From assembly GCA_028551475.1 (NCBI GenBank), contig CM052354.1:11739172-11803171 (forward strand): a stretch of DNA of 64,000 bases, written 5' to 3'. This DNA comes from Casuarina equisetifolia. Taxonomy: Eukaryota; Streptophyta; Magnoliopsida; Fagales; Casuarinaceae. Below the pieces are notes generated by a model. That model saw only the letters and a list, made by a program, of their open reading frames with translations, was not told where the DNA came from and did not search any database. Shown piece by piece: positions 35,993-47,262 of this stretch; position 1 is the stretch's first letter; every line of letters starts with the position of its first letter. Position numbers and translations under genes: made by a program.

Positions 35993-37880
35993 TGATGTAA
36001 ATGCTCTCAAGGCCTGATTTGGGAGCAACTACATTAGCCCAAGCTCTTAACCCAACTCATATGTTGAGTTTGTCAATTAATACTTGTTTGGGCCATAACA
36101 CAATCCAGTGGATCCAAGAAGGATAAGATTAAAAAGTATCTCATGAATGTTTCATAAAATCTCTACAGTTTTCATCATTAATGTTTGAGATTATTTTCTT
36201 TTGTTTGGTTTTCCTTAACTATCTGGATTCCTAATTTTTTTGGGATTTTCATACTTATCGAATCCTTGATTTGTATAGGATTTTCTTGTTTGTTAGAATC
36301 CTAATTTGTCAAGACTTCCTTAATTTTAGATATTCCTAATTTACCAAGATCCTTCTAAGATTAGATTTGGTTGCCTACTTAAAAAGAGCATTATTTCAGT
36401 TATAAGCATATTTATTTTTCTATAGAGAATAAAAAATCCTAAGTTGTGTAATTCAACTTTTGCATCATTTATTCAATTTTTGTCAAAGATTGGTGGTAGA
36501 GTACCTCATTGACAATGTCATTGCCTTTCCGTCTTGGAATAGGTACTAAACAATTATTTTTTTTCTTTAATTTATCTTAATTCATTTTTCTCCATTCCTC
36601 CCTACCTAAATACTAATTTTTCTCACCGAAAACCCCAAAAAAAAATTAAAAAAAAAAATAAAAACAAATTGATTTTTATATATCATCCTTAACCCTATCT
36701 TACTCAAGCTTGCCACTAGATCCATATCAAGTGCCATCAAACCCTAGGTTATTCTTTTGAGTGGGCTTTCCTCAAGATGTCTAATCCTAGTGGCAATTCT
36801 TCATCAAATCTTAGTGGTCATTATTTTCCAATTCCACCATAGGAAGTTGCAAACATAATGTTACCGCTTGAGTTAAACAAGGCAAAAAAGCAACTATCTA
36901 ACATCCTCCAAATGAAGGGGCACCTATTTGACATCTACCAAATGTTGCAAGCCACCAATGCACCCAAGGCAACCAAGATAAAGATTGTGCAAATTCTAGT
37001 AGTGATAAAAGTGTAAAGGAGGAAACTAGATGGTGATCATGGCCTGCGTGTGGAAACCCCAAAATTCAAAGGTACTCTTGACCTCAATGATTTTGTTGAT
37101 TAGCTATGTCATATTGAATGAGTGTTTGAGTTCAAGGGGTACAATGATCGAAAGAAATATAAGGTTATTATTCTTCATTTCAAAGAATATGTTCTTTTGT
37201 GGTGGGAGAATCATAAAAAAAACAAAAAGCTCAAGATGGGAAGGAGAAGGTTTGTTCATGAGAGAAATTGAAGAATTTGCTCAAAAAATGCTTCTTGCCC
37301 AACAATTACAAGCAAAACCCACGATGCAACCAAAAAAGAGATTATGCTTTAACATATTCCAAGTATTAGCAAAAGTACCATTATAATTACTTCAAGAAAG
37401 ACTATGATGTATGAATAGAAAGGTAGTATGAAAGAGAAACCTCACCAAAAAAAGATATAAAGGTAGTTCAAATGCAAGAAAGAGGTATGATGGAAACAAA
37501 ACAAAATAATTTAGATCTACCAAAGCTTGTGGTATTGGTAGAGAAGAAGGTAAACCCTAAAAGTTTGAATGTTTTGAAGATTGAGGCACCAATGACCATG
37601 AATGCAAATATAAAAAGCTTAGATCTTTGAGTGCTTGGGGTGTTGTCTAAAAAGGAAACATATCTAAGAAGTTCAAACTTTTTAAAACTTGAGATGTTAC
37701 AAGACAAAGCTACTTTCAAATTTCTAGATAAATACTGAATACCTACTATAAGATGTAAAGGCAATACTACTAATTAAGGAGATGCTTCACTATCAATCTC
37801 TAACAAAAATTGGATAACAAGCGTGCTTCACCACCAATTTTTGCTAAAGACTGAAAATAGCCTTGTCATGTAACATCTCA
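35993..37880 (+). mobile_element. Ty3/gypsy retrotransposon fossil, LTR plus gag
   Basis: A probable LTR (about 35993-36489) starts TGATGTAAATGC exactly where unit B homology ends. It is followed by a primer-site-like TGGTGGTAGAGTACC and a gag region. Near 37055-37215 one can read ETPKFKGTLDLNDFVDWL and, in another frame, LLWWENHKK, both typical of the Retrotrans_gag domain. Pol and a second LTR are not seen. It is incomplete, broken and old. It separates unit B from unit C. Confidence 0.75.
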
Positions 37881-39916
37881 AGCTTCCACATTATAACATT
37901 ACTAAGTTCTTACGTCTTTGTTCACTTCATTCTTGGGCTTCGGCATATCTCCTTACCAGGCTTTTGTTTTTCTGCAAGCGACAGGGGCTTTGTACAGTAA
38001 AATCACGTCAAATATAGATCTAGCATAGAAGTTTGAATCCCTAGGCCAGAAAAATTAGAACCTTGGTACACATATGTCGAGATATATGGACTACACTGGA
38101 CTGACACATTCTTTGTAGGCCCCCGTGCATCCTTACCACTTTTTCTGAGAAGCTTACAACCATCTGCTTCTCTTTTAGTATTACCGCATCTCAGATACGG
38201 GCACGCCCAAATCTGTGTTGGGCCCCGTGTGTCAGTAGCTTAAAGCCTCTCTTTTTTTTTTTTTTACTTTTTATGAGTCTTGTCCTGCAACATTAATTTT
38301 TATTCTTTATTACATATATAGTTTTTCCCGCTACATCATGATGCAGCATGCCAAAGTCTCTAATTAGAGGGTTCAAGATTAGAATTTAAATATCATAAAT
38401 ATTAATAATGATGAAAATGATATAAAAGAAACTAATTTTTTTTTAATGAATACATGAGTTTATTCATTTAAAAATAATAAAATATAAAAACATAAAAACA
38501 TAAAAATATATCTTAAATAAAAAATTTACCTATGAGAAAATTAAATTTTTTATTTTTCAATTATAGCACAATAAAATATTTTTTTAATAATATTTAATGT
38601 TCATAAATAAAGATACTTTCTTATATATTAATTTTTTGATTCATCAATAAAATTAATATTTAAATAGTTTAATTTTTAAAATATATATGATTTCATTTAA
38701 ATCATATGCAGTAGATACATATTAAAAAAATTTAAGAAACTTTATAGTCAAATTTTTTTAATTTTTTTAATTATCTATTATAATTTAGTATTTCAATATA
38801 TGATAATTTTATAGATTTTTTTTTCTTTTTCCTTTCATGGTGACAATAATTTTTTTTTTTTCATCATGGCTGACGAATAAAGGAAAAGGGCGAGCATAGT
38901 GGGAGAAAACAAAAAGAAGTGAAGACGGAGGGGGCAAGTGATAGGACAACCCCCGATACTGATAAAACCCTCATCGAGAACATTTTTCTCAAGCATGTTT
39001 TTGTCTTTAGACATATCGACACAGACTCTCTGAAGGGTTTTTACACGCTTCGTCTATTCTTATGCAGCTAGCCTATGTTCGTGGATACAATCTTAGTTCT
39101 TGATGTTTTGTGAAGTAACTTGACATCCAGTCATTTTCATGTTGAAAAATGTTAGCGAATCGATATTTTTAACATATCACAAGGACTCAATTTATTAGAT
39201 AGAGCAATTGAATAAAATTATAGAAGCTTATAATGAAGTGAACAAAAGCTAGTGTATTACCATACTAGAAAGAAATTTCTTTTATTATAATTGAATATTA
39301 AAAGAAAAAGACACATAAATGTATAAAAATGATATCAAGATAAGATATTGATCTATTAGAAATAAGCTTACAATTTAAATCAAAAAGCTAACTTATAAGT
39401 TAAAAAAATATTTTGATATTCAAATATTATTCAAAGATTGTATTTTTCAATAAGAGATTTTTTTTTTCAAATACTCTTATGCATACCAGTTATACCTTAA
39501 GGTTCAAGATGAAATAGGATAGTTGAAATATCTCTCATACATCAAACCTATTTTAAAGAATTAAGGCTGAATGAGAGTTGTAGTGGATTAATTTGAATTT
39601 TAATATCATATTAAAATTATATTTATAATTTAATTCAAAAACTAACTTATAAGAAAAGGAATATTCTTTATATTTAACTATTTTCTAAAGATAGTATCCT
39701 TTTAGTATGAGAATCTTATCTCTAAAATGATGAACGAAAAACTATCCCTAACACCAAGTAACAATGTTTAGAGCCGGGTTTCACTTTCACGCTGCCCTTC
39801 CTTCAGTTTTCTGTGCCTATGTCACACCCGCACGTCTAAGCAACTAAAGTTGTCAAAGAGGGAACATTCCTTTTTCTAGATAGTTGTTCGTGAACTGTTT
39901 AATATCTGCTTTTGTC

Positions 39917-40048
39917 TTAACACATGGGCCCGAGGCGATAACGGTGAGAGTATGGGATCAGCAACAGGATCGACGATGTGACCTCGTCTGGTGGCCCGAA
40001 ATTAGGGTTTGGGGATCGTTCGATCAAAGCAGATGAAGACGAAGCCAT
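39917..40048 (-). pseudogene. F-box N-terminal remnant (OR23-like), unit C copy, 43 codons
   Basis: Open from ATG at 40048 to TAA at 39917, reading MASSSSALIERSPNPNF, then GPPDEVTSSILLLIP, then YSHRYRLGPMC. It has the same length and stop as the unit B copy. It lies 1.2 kb downstream of the peptide gene on the same strand, the same arrangement as in unit A and at 56-57.8 kb. Confidence 0.6.
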
Positions 40049-41247
40049 TCCCACAGATAGAAGACTGTGAGAGTCCGATCAATGAATTACGAATAAAGAA
40101 TCTTGCATTTCAAGAATAAAACCCTTAATGCCCTTTAGTGTAAAAGGTGTGGATTTAGACTCGAGGCATATATTTTGTTGGAGGGTACGCTTTCTTCAAT
40201 ACCAATACCATCCAAAGCCATGGATGTATTTATAAATTTATAAATATATAAGTTGGAGATAAAAGTCTTGTGTTAAAAAAATATGACCATTAAATAGTGT
40301 TTAAATGCAAAAAAACATTCTTTTAACTCAAGAATTTGCTTTTGAATTATATTATGAGTAAATTTTATTATGATACTTGAGCCTATATTGATATATTAAA
40401 ACTTTCATTTAACCTTAAAGGCTAAAAAATATTCATTTTACTTTATTTAATTTTAACTTCAAGGTATACTTATTACATTGAGGAATATTGGAAATAAAAG
40501 TGTCATATTAGAAATATATAATCTTTAGGTAGTGTCCAAATATGTAAAATATCTCCAAACATATGAATTAAATTTGCAGTTGAACATTTAATTTATTTCT
40601 ATTAACATATATGTTAGATACATATGAAGGTATATACACATACAATTCTTGCCAATACACACCTTTTAATGACAAGAGTTTAGAAGGTCTTAAGAACTTT
40701 GAAGTGTTTTAAATGTAATTTTTGAACTTAAACGATAATATTGTAATTGAATAATTTTATATTTCATTTAGTGATATATAATATATAATATTTCACAAAA
40801 AAAGAGACATTGAGGGAGAGTTCGGAAGGTCTTCCTTGATTAGAGGCAGAATCAAGAGTAGGCGCTTTTCCAACATATCAATGAAGAGCCAAAGAAAACA
40901 CAATAGCCTCTCTGTTACACGACCACTACTTGAAGCAGCTCCAAAAAGACTTACCTCAGAGCGGGTAATAAAAAAAAAAAAATTAAGAACGGGGTGTTGG
41001 AAACGTTGTTGCTCGGGATGAAAGCCCTATATTTATATATATGTAACCCCAACACACAAGGAAACACAAACAGATAAAAACACGAATCTCGCCAATGCAC
41101 ACCCAGACCAACACACGGTCTTTATTTTGTCGACGAGGAAACACAAACAGATTAAAACTTGCGTGCAATATAGGAAATAAAAGTGAACAACTGAGTTGAT
41201 CATTTGAAGCTTAGCTGGTCTCAGAGTAGGTTCACCGTTGCAAGGTT

Positions 41248-41505
41248 CTAGGCTTTGCTCCCAGGAGCTGGAGGGGGTGGTGCTTGCACGGCATTCCCAA
41301 CTAGCTGCTTCGACCATCTCTTGCCTGGACCCGGTCCAGGAATGTAAGTGATTGGATTAGCAGCAGAGGGTGGCACTACCCCGCGGAGGGAGCGGTGTCT
41401 AAGACCTTCATTGCTCAGTAGGGGCTTTGAAGTTCCAAGTGCAGAAGCCAAGAAAATGGCAAAGAGAAAAATGATCCTCAAGAGAACACTGCGAGAAACG
41501 CCCAT
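41248..41505 (-). CDS. Putative secreted peptide precursor, copy C (85 aa)
   Basis: Same layout as copy A: hydrophobic signal peptide (IIFLFAIFLASALG), a variable spacer (TSKPLLSNEGLR), then the block HRSLRGVV + PPSAANPITYIPGPGP, then a tail ending APPPPAPGSKA. The block is identical to copy A at all 24 residues and differs only by four synonymous bases (Arg CGT/CGC, Val GTC/GTA, Pro CCG/CCC, Ala GCC/GCT). The start is the ATG at 41505; an in-frame ATG 63 bp upstream overlaps the TATA region and is unlikely to be used. Copies A and C are the two family members that are uninterrupted with an in-frame conserved block, so they are the best candidates for function. Extracellular signalling is an inference from architecture only. 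Confidence 0.75.
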   Translation of the reverse strand: MGVSRSVLLRIIFLFAIFLASALGTSKPLLSNEGLRHRSLRGVVPPSAANPITYIPGPGPGKRWSKQLVGNAVQAPPPPAPGSKA

Positions 41506-41557
41506 CTTCAGAGAGGATGTTGAGAGGTCGATTGTTGTGAGGCTGCTGGGAGGTGTA

Positions 41558-41563
41558 TTTATA
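41558..41563 (-). promoter_or_regulatory. TATA box of peptide gene C
   Basis: TATAAA on the - strand (context gcgTATAAAtacacc), 52 bp upstream of the ATG, conserved in place with copy A. Confidence 0.65.
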
Positions 41564-42031
41564 CGCAATTATTGCTTTGTTCTAACAGCATCCTGGTCCT
41601 TTTCGTCGGTGCTAATAGTAGCAGTCAAAACTCATCCGCGTTAGAAGCTAGAAAATATATCTTAACATTTTTTATATATATTTTAGTGGATTCTACCAAT
41701 TTTTAATTCAATTTTTTGGCTAAATCATAAGATTCTTAATATAGTATTAGAGCTTCTTAATTCTCCTATAAGCTTTCATTACCTAAGTACTCACATTGTT
41801 CATGTAATATAACACTACAATGATTTAATAATTCTATTATCATAATGTGAAAATGTGTTATAGTAATAAATCTTATATAATTAAAAAAATATATATTAAG
41901 ATTTTTTATATAATAATATCTTAATATTGAACTTTATAGAGAATAATACATTTTCAATTTAAAATCTTAAGGCATAGAGTAAAGAAACTCATTTCTTTGT
42001 AAGTTACTTTTTAAACTTTTATATTTCTTGT

Positions 42032-42794
42032 TGTTAAAGGAGGCTGATGGTCTCCTAAAACTTGCAAACAAGAGGAGGAAAGAACTACCCACTAATAAGG
42101 TCCAAGCCATGAATAAACACCTATTTAATATGAGATGAATCCAAACATTCTCAACTCATTCTCTTCTCTTAATGGAGAGTAACTTTATTGGCGAAGAAAT
42201 GGAGAATGTGGAAAAAATCACATCAAGAAATGGAGCCTAGCTTAGATACCATGTTAAAGGAAGTAGGAGAAGGAAAGAATCACACATCATTAATAAGGTT
42301 GGGCCAAGAATAAACCCATTTGATACGAGATGAATCCAAACATTCTTAACACCCCCCCCCCCCCCCCTCACATAGTGGAAAGTAACTTCATTAGTAGGCA
42401 AACAAAGGATGTTAAGGAGATCACATCAAAAGTGGGCTCAACTTTGATACTATGTTAAAAAGAGCTATGTGAGTTCCTAAAATATATAGGCAAGAGGAAG
42501 AGAGAACCACCCATTAATAAGGCCTAAGTTAGGAATAAACACTAATTTGATGTAGGAGGAATCCAAGTCTCCTTAGCACAACCCCTCCACGTGGTGGAAA
42601 GTAATTTCACTAGCAAATAAATAGAAAATGCAAAGAAAATCATATTAGGAACTAAGGCTTAGCTCTTATACCATGTTAAGAGGGCCAAGTGGCCTCCTAA
42701 AATCTATAGATAGGAGGAGGAGAAACCATCTATTAATACAACCAAGCCAAGAATAAACTTATTTTATGTAGAACAAATCCAAACGTTCTTAATA
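42032..42794 (-). mobile_element. TRIM array: four LTRs and three internal segments in tandem
   Basis: Four LTR-like units (about 42032-42155, 42252-42351, 42453-42580, 42674-42794; 100-128 bp) begin TGTTAA and end TTAACA or close variants. They alternate with three interiors of 93-101 bp. On the - strand each interior starts with a primer-site-like TGGTATCTAAGC right after an LTR and ends in a G-rich tract before the next. This is the pattern of TRIM elements joined in tandem by shared LTRs. There is no coding capacity. It is absent from the matching place in unit A (about 14890), so it arrived after the A/C split or was lost from A. Confidence 0.87.
42352..42367. repeat. C16 homopolymer (G16 on - strand) at a TRIM polypurine tract
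   Basis: Sixteen consecutive C on the + strand, exactly at the junction of the second LTR and interior, where the - strand polypurine tract should be. The next interior has a shorter version (acccctccac). Expansion by slippage is likely; such a G-run could fold as a quadruplex. Confidence 0.9.
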
Positions 42795-45589
42795 CTCATG
42801 TGATTTAACATACTCTCTGGCCCTAAATATGAAACAACACTAAAAAATAAAATTAATTATCAGCAGACTCAATACATTGTTTATTTAACATATCCTTCAT
42901 TATAATGATTTAATTCAAATTATTTCATAATATTACTTTCTACATGGACTTTGAACTTATTTATATTCATTTAAGTGTTATGAAAAATTTTAATTTTAAT
43001 ATCATGTTAAATTTTATAGAGGATGATCATATTTAACAGTTTGATTTTTTAACTTTCATACTTAGGGTAAAATAATTAATTACACGAGCGAGAAACAAAG
43101 GAAAGCTTAACTGAGCCTTGTGCACGGAGGGAGACATTGGGATCTGAGCTTTGGGGAGTGACAAAAAATACACGGAAGTGAACCTTGTGCACGAATGAAA
43201 AACTCGGGCACTGGGTTTTGATGATGTCAGAGAGGAGAAACCGAGATACCAGACAAGATGTTAAACTTGGGAGCTGAGCCGCACGGAAAGCATCGTCATT
43301 TCATCTTTGGCGAAAGCAGGTGTCGGATGATCCTTTTTCTAAAGACACAGGGCACGTGAACACGGAGCAGTTTTCTTCCCCCAATCATTCCCATGGCTTG
43401 AATTTCCTAGGCCTATTGATAGGGATTGCAAACTTCACGGCAAAAGGCGGAGAGACAAAGGAGGAAGCTGAAGTTCGTAGCATTTGTTTATCTATTTGTC
43501 TCGGCATTTCTCTCCATTGGCCCCATCAGAAGTCCTTCGGCACATTGTTTTCTCTAACTTTTCCTTTTGATCCCATCAAAAGAGACATCTCTCTGGCTTT
43601 CCTCGACGGTGTCGAGTGGACCTTTTTACGTGGAATTAAAATTTATATTCAAATGACATTCTTTTCATGTGTACTAAATAAAACCCACTAACATCACATT
43701 GTTTGAAACCAAAAGATTTGTTGTTATTTGAAATTTATCTTAATAATTTATGTATGAAGTAGTGGCTTTTTTCTTTTAAATTAGATCAAAAGATAAGTTA
43801 AATATAAAATGATTTGATAGAATTTTCATGTCTTCTTTACTATCCATAGAAAGTGGATAGCCTGATCTTTGTGTATTCAGTTTCATTCCATAAATTAACT
43901 GAGTTGGTAGCTCATGAAAATAATAATTCACTAGGATTACTGCATTTGAAGTATAGTTTCCATGCTATTCGTCATATTAGAATGACGCTCGAGCTCTTTC
44001 CCCGTTAGTGTTTTTTAGGTCTACTCTTTAGAATAACTTCTTGGTTGATCAAGCCCAAGATGAAGATCCCAAAGTTAGAGAAAAATCTTTAAGATCTTCT
44101 ACAATAACTTTGTATGCTTGACCAATGATTTTTTGACTGGTTGGATGTCTTCCTTTATTTTCTTTTGTTATCTCCGCTGCTTTATATTTCTTTTTCTTTA
44201 TTGGAAAGTGGGGTTTCCTTTCATTCTACAAATCAACTTGGTTGGAGGATCATGATATAGTTCTATTTTAAAAAAGTAGACCAAAACAGCCCCTTTTGAA
44301 GCCTGGCTCCCGTGTTTCCATCATATTTGTGTTAAGGAATAAAATTCTAATAATTTTTCAAATAAGGAAATAGATTCACTATTCTTGATTTGTTAATCTA
44401 AATTAAAAAGAAAAGACCAAATATTTTATAAAAATTATTTTGCCTATAATTCATTTTGCATTGATTGATGACTTAAGAAAAATTCAGATAAAAAATTTAC
44501 ATTGCACCAACCCATTCTACAAATGTCTTTTCTGTTCAGATTTGTTAAAAGAATTATGATTTATCAAAGGTGGAATACTTGTATATAACCTATTTGTATC
44601 CAAAAAACAAATTCAAAGCCAAATAAACAGTAACTTCTAGTTATCATTCTTCAGACTTTGCTTAGGTTTACAACCCTTTTTTACATTTTAATTTCTTTGA
44701 ATTAGAATGATCCTCGTGATCTTTCCCTATTATTGCATTTTGTTGGTCTCCATGTCTGATTGAATTATTGCATTGATGAAGCCCAAGATGTAGATCCCAT
44801 CACATTTCCATGTTGGACAAACGATAGAAAGTAAAGACTAAAGAATAAAGTCATACTTGGAGATTGTGCAACATACAATATGCATGAACCTTTGGCGCTT
44901 GACCAAAAGAAAATCACAAAAAATGCTTGTGAACTAACATTACATAACTACAATTGACTAGTAATTTTGTGAAAATTACCGGGCTTGCTAGCCTAAATTG
45001 TCCTAAATAAAATTCATTTTATGAAGCTAATATGGACACCGAATTTGATAATGTAGAAGAGTTTCATTCGAAGAAGTCGTCAAATGCCCCTTCTTGTAAC
45101 TTTGAAACCTTGCACTATGCAAAAATCCAAGAGGTAGTTAGCTGCTAGGAGTGAATTGCAGAGAAAAATTTGTTCCAATAAAATGAGAAACTTCAGCAAA
45201 TTCAGCGCTTGTTCACTTGCGATACGCAAAGTAGTCAAAAAGCCAATCCATCTTGTGCTTTGCTGCAGCATGAAAAAGCACAGCCATAAGTATTTGGTGT
45301 TTTATAATGTCCTATTTGTTGATGAAACTTCATGTGTTTTATGAACCAGATGTTAGCGTGGCTCTTTTATAGAAAAATGACTTTGTCTATAGAAATTTGT
45401 AAACTGGATAGATTTGAACCAATACCTATTGGCATGCCAATATAATGGGAATGAAATACTCTTTTTGCTTCCCTTGAATATGGGGCTTGGAGGTTGAGCA
45501 ACTGTTGGTCTTTTGATCTAGCTTTACTTAACAAATGATTCCGGCGTATATGGAGGAGATGGACAATATTTGGAAAAGCGGGGTGGGTA

Positions 45590-45830
45590 AGAAGTTTCGA
45601 GTTTCCTAAAGCAGATGGAGTCCATAGTTAGAGGACCCAATAATATTGTTACAAAATATAGTATTAGAGATGGTTGAGGGAATTTTTCTAGGTTTATAAA
45701 ATTTAAGTTAGGAGATGATACTTAATTTTAATTTTGGCTTAACCTCGGTGGCGGTAACACTATGTTCAAAGAAGCATATCTTAAACTTTGCCACATTGAA
45801 TGCGATCAAACATGCAACAGCGGTGGAATA
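45590..45830 (+). mobile_element. L1-type LINE ORF2 relic in unit C
   Basis: Conceptual pieces FSRFIKFKLGDDT, then FWLNLGGGNTMFKEAYLKLC near 45685-45800 match the C-terminal part of plant L1 ORF2 (usually ...[28 protein letters not shown].FPELF). A copy sits at 55380-55540, so the LINE piece was already in the ancestral segment. It is broken and lacks RT and endonuclease parts. Confidence 0.65.
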
Positions 45831-46559
45831 AATGGACTAGTCAAATAGCAGTTTTCATTTAAATGGACTAGAGAAGTGCAAGGCAAAGAACAGTCTTTGT
45901 TTTCTTTTTGGAGTACTATAATTAGTCACAAGGGCAGGATTACGCCAAATGGACTCCTGCTATAAGCCATGGCTCTGAAAGTAAGAGCTACAGTAAGGCA
46001 CTAAAATCATGAGTGACGAATCTTGTCCTTGGAAAAACATATCAAAATTCAAGATCAAGGGAATGCGATACATGCACTTTTAGTCCTAAGGAATGAAACT
46101 TTTGCCCTTGGAATCTCTTTATGTTGGGTACCTTCTGTTAGTGCACTCTATTTCTCGATCTCATTCTCACTTTTCTGAACACAATTGATTACTTATTAAA
46201 GGCATAAAAGAGGCACTCCTGCCTACTACTTCTCTTAAGATTTCAATAATTAGCCAAATATATTTTCGATAAATATGACACGGATATGCGATCAATCATT
46301 AACGAATCTCAGATTTGAAAATGAAGAGATTGGGCTTTTGGGTCCTTCCAATTAGGCTGGACTAAGCCCGTTAATAGTTTTTCGTGCAGTCTTGGCCTAA
46401 ATTAATTCAAGCTTTAACTATGTAATCAATATTCGAGAACCCGTGGCCCTCTTTCAGTCTTTTCGACATCGAGAAATGAAATCAGTAGGAATATGCAAAT
46501 AAACACACATGCTTCACAACTCCAAGAGTATTTTATTCGTCGCCGGAGTATTTTATTTA

Positions 46560-46625
46560 ACATGTGGTTGAACATATTTATGATGTGCTAGGTTCACCCC
46601 ATTCGAGTTGTAGTTGCCTGAACGC
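46560..46625 (-). pseudogene. 3' part of peptide family copy D, left of the gypsy element
   Basis: Just outside the gypsy 3' LTR the - strand reads 'tcaggcaactacaactcgaa' then 'tggggtgaaccta'. This aligns with 'tccagggaagagcagctcga' and 'atgggattaagcta' of the remnant at 54.25 kb and with the GPGxGKS region of copies A and C. It is therefore the continuation of the peptide gene whose first part lies at 52224-52400. The alignment is short (about 35 bp), so confidence is moderate. Confidence 0.5.
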
Positions 46626-47262
46626 TACAGCGATCCTTTAAATTAAGGAGCTGCTGATAAGAGGACCTAGTGACTGGCTGGTGAATAGAGAAATCCAATA
46701 GAGGCTTAGGAGAAGGATTACGCTTACTTCCTCTACCAATTGTGAACGAAAGAATCTAGAATTTCAAGGGTTCTCCAAGGGAACCCTAACCTCCCTTACT
46801 TCTCTTATTCAAAAAAGATACAAAATGAAAATTAAGGAGCTGCTGATAAAAGGACCTAGTGACTGGCTGGTGAATAGAGAAATCCAATAGGGGATTAGGA
46901 GAAGGATTAAGCTTACTTCCTCTACCAATTGTGAACGAAAGATCTAGAATTTCAAGGGTTCTTCAAGGGAACCCGAACCTCCCTTACTTCTCTTATTCAA
47001 AAAAGATACAAAATGAACTACGATGCCTTTTAACAGAGCTTGTATCCTATTTATACTAGCAAACTCCCACCTTATTCTTATAACAGACACTTAACAAAAG
47101 GCAAACAACAATACAATAAACGAAATCACTTTGGCAGGTACTTAACAGAAGCCTCTTAGCAACGGCCTTAAGCCTTCCGACAGAAATAATAGATTGAAAA
47201 CAAAATTAACAAATTGAAACAATTTCAATAAACTATTTTTAAGACTTTCTTACAGCAGCCCA
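46626..47262 (-). repeat. 3' LTR of the gypsy element, enlarged by an internal duplication
   Basis: 637 bp against 448 bp for its partner at 51776-52223; the excess is one extra copy of a 189 bp segment. It is bounded by the polypurine tract at 47263-47280. Confidence 0.9.
46642..47019. repeat. 189-bp tandem duplication within the 3' LTR
   Basis: Copies at 46642-46830 and 46831-47019 both start 'attaaggagctgctgata' and end 'gatacaaaatgaa'. They differ at only a few positions, far fewer than the two LTRs differ, so the duplication is much younger than the insertion. Confidence 0.92.

Larger units (their letters stand above)
37880..46260. repeat. Segmental duplication unit C
   Basis: Homologous to unit A up to 45070 and to 54810-55830 beyond that. 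It carries the best-preserved peptide gene, an F-box remnant, a TRIM array absent from unit A, and an L1 relic. It lacks the 4.4 kb LTR element and the 829 bp retroposed insert of unit A, so both came after the split. At 38437-38470 (ttttttaatgaatacatgagtttattcatt) it has a short piece like the reversed 3' end of the LINE found in the LRR kinase. Confidence 0.85.
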
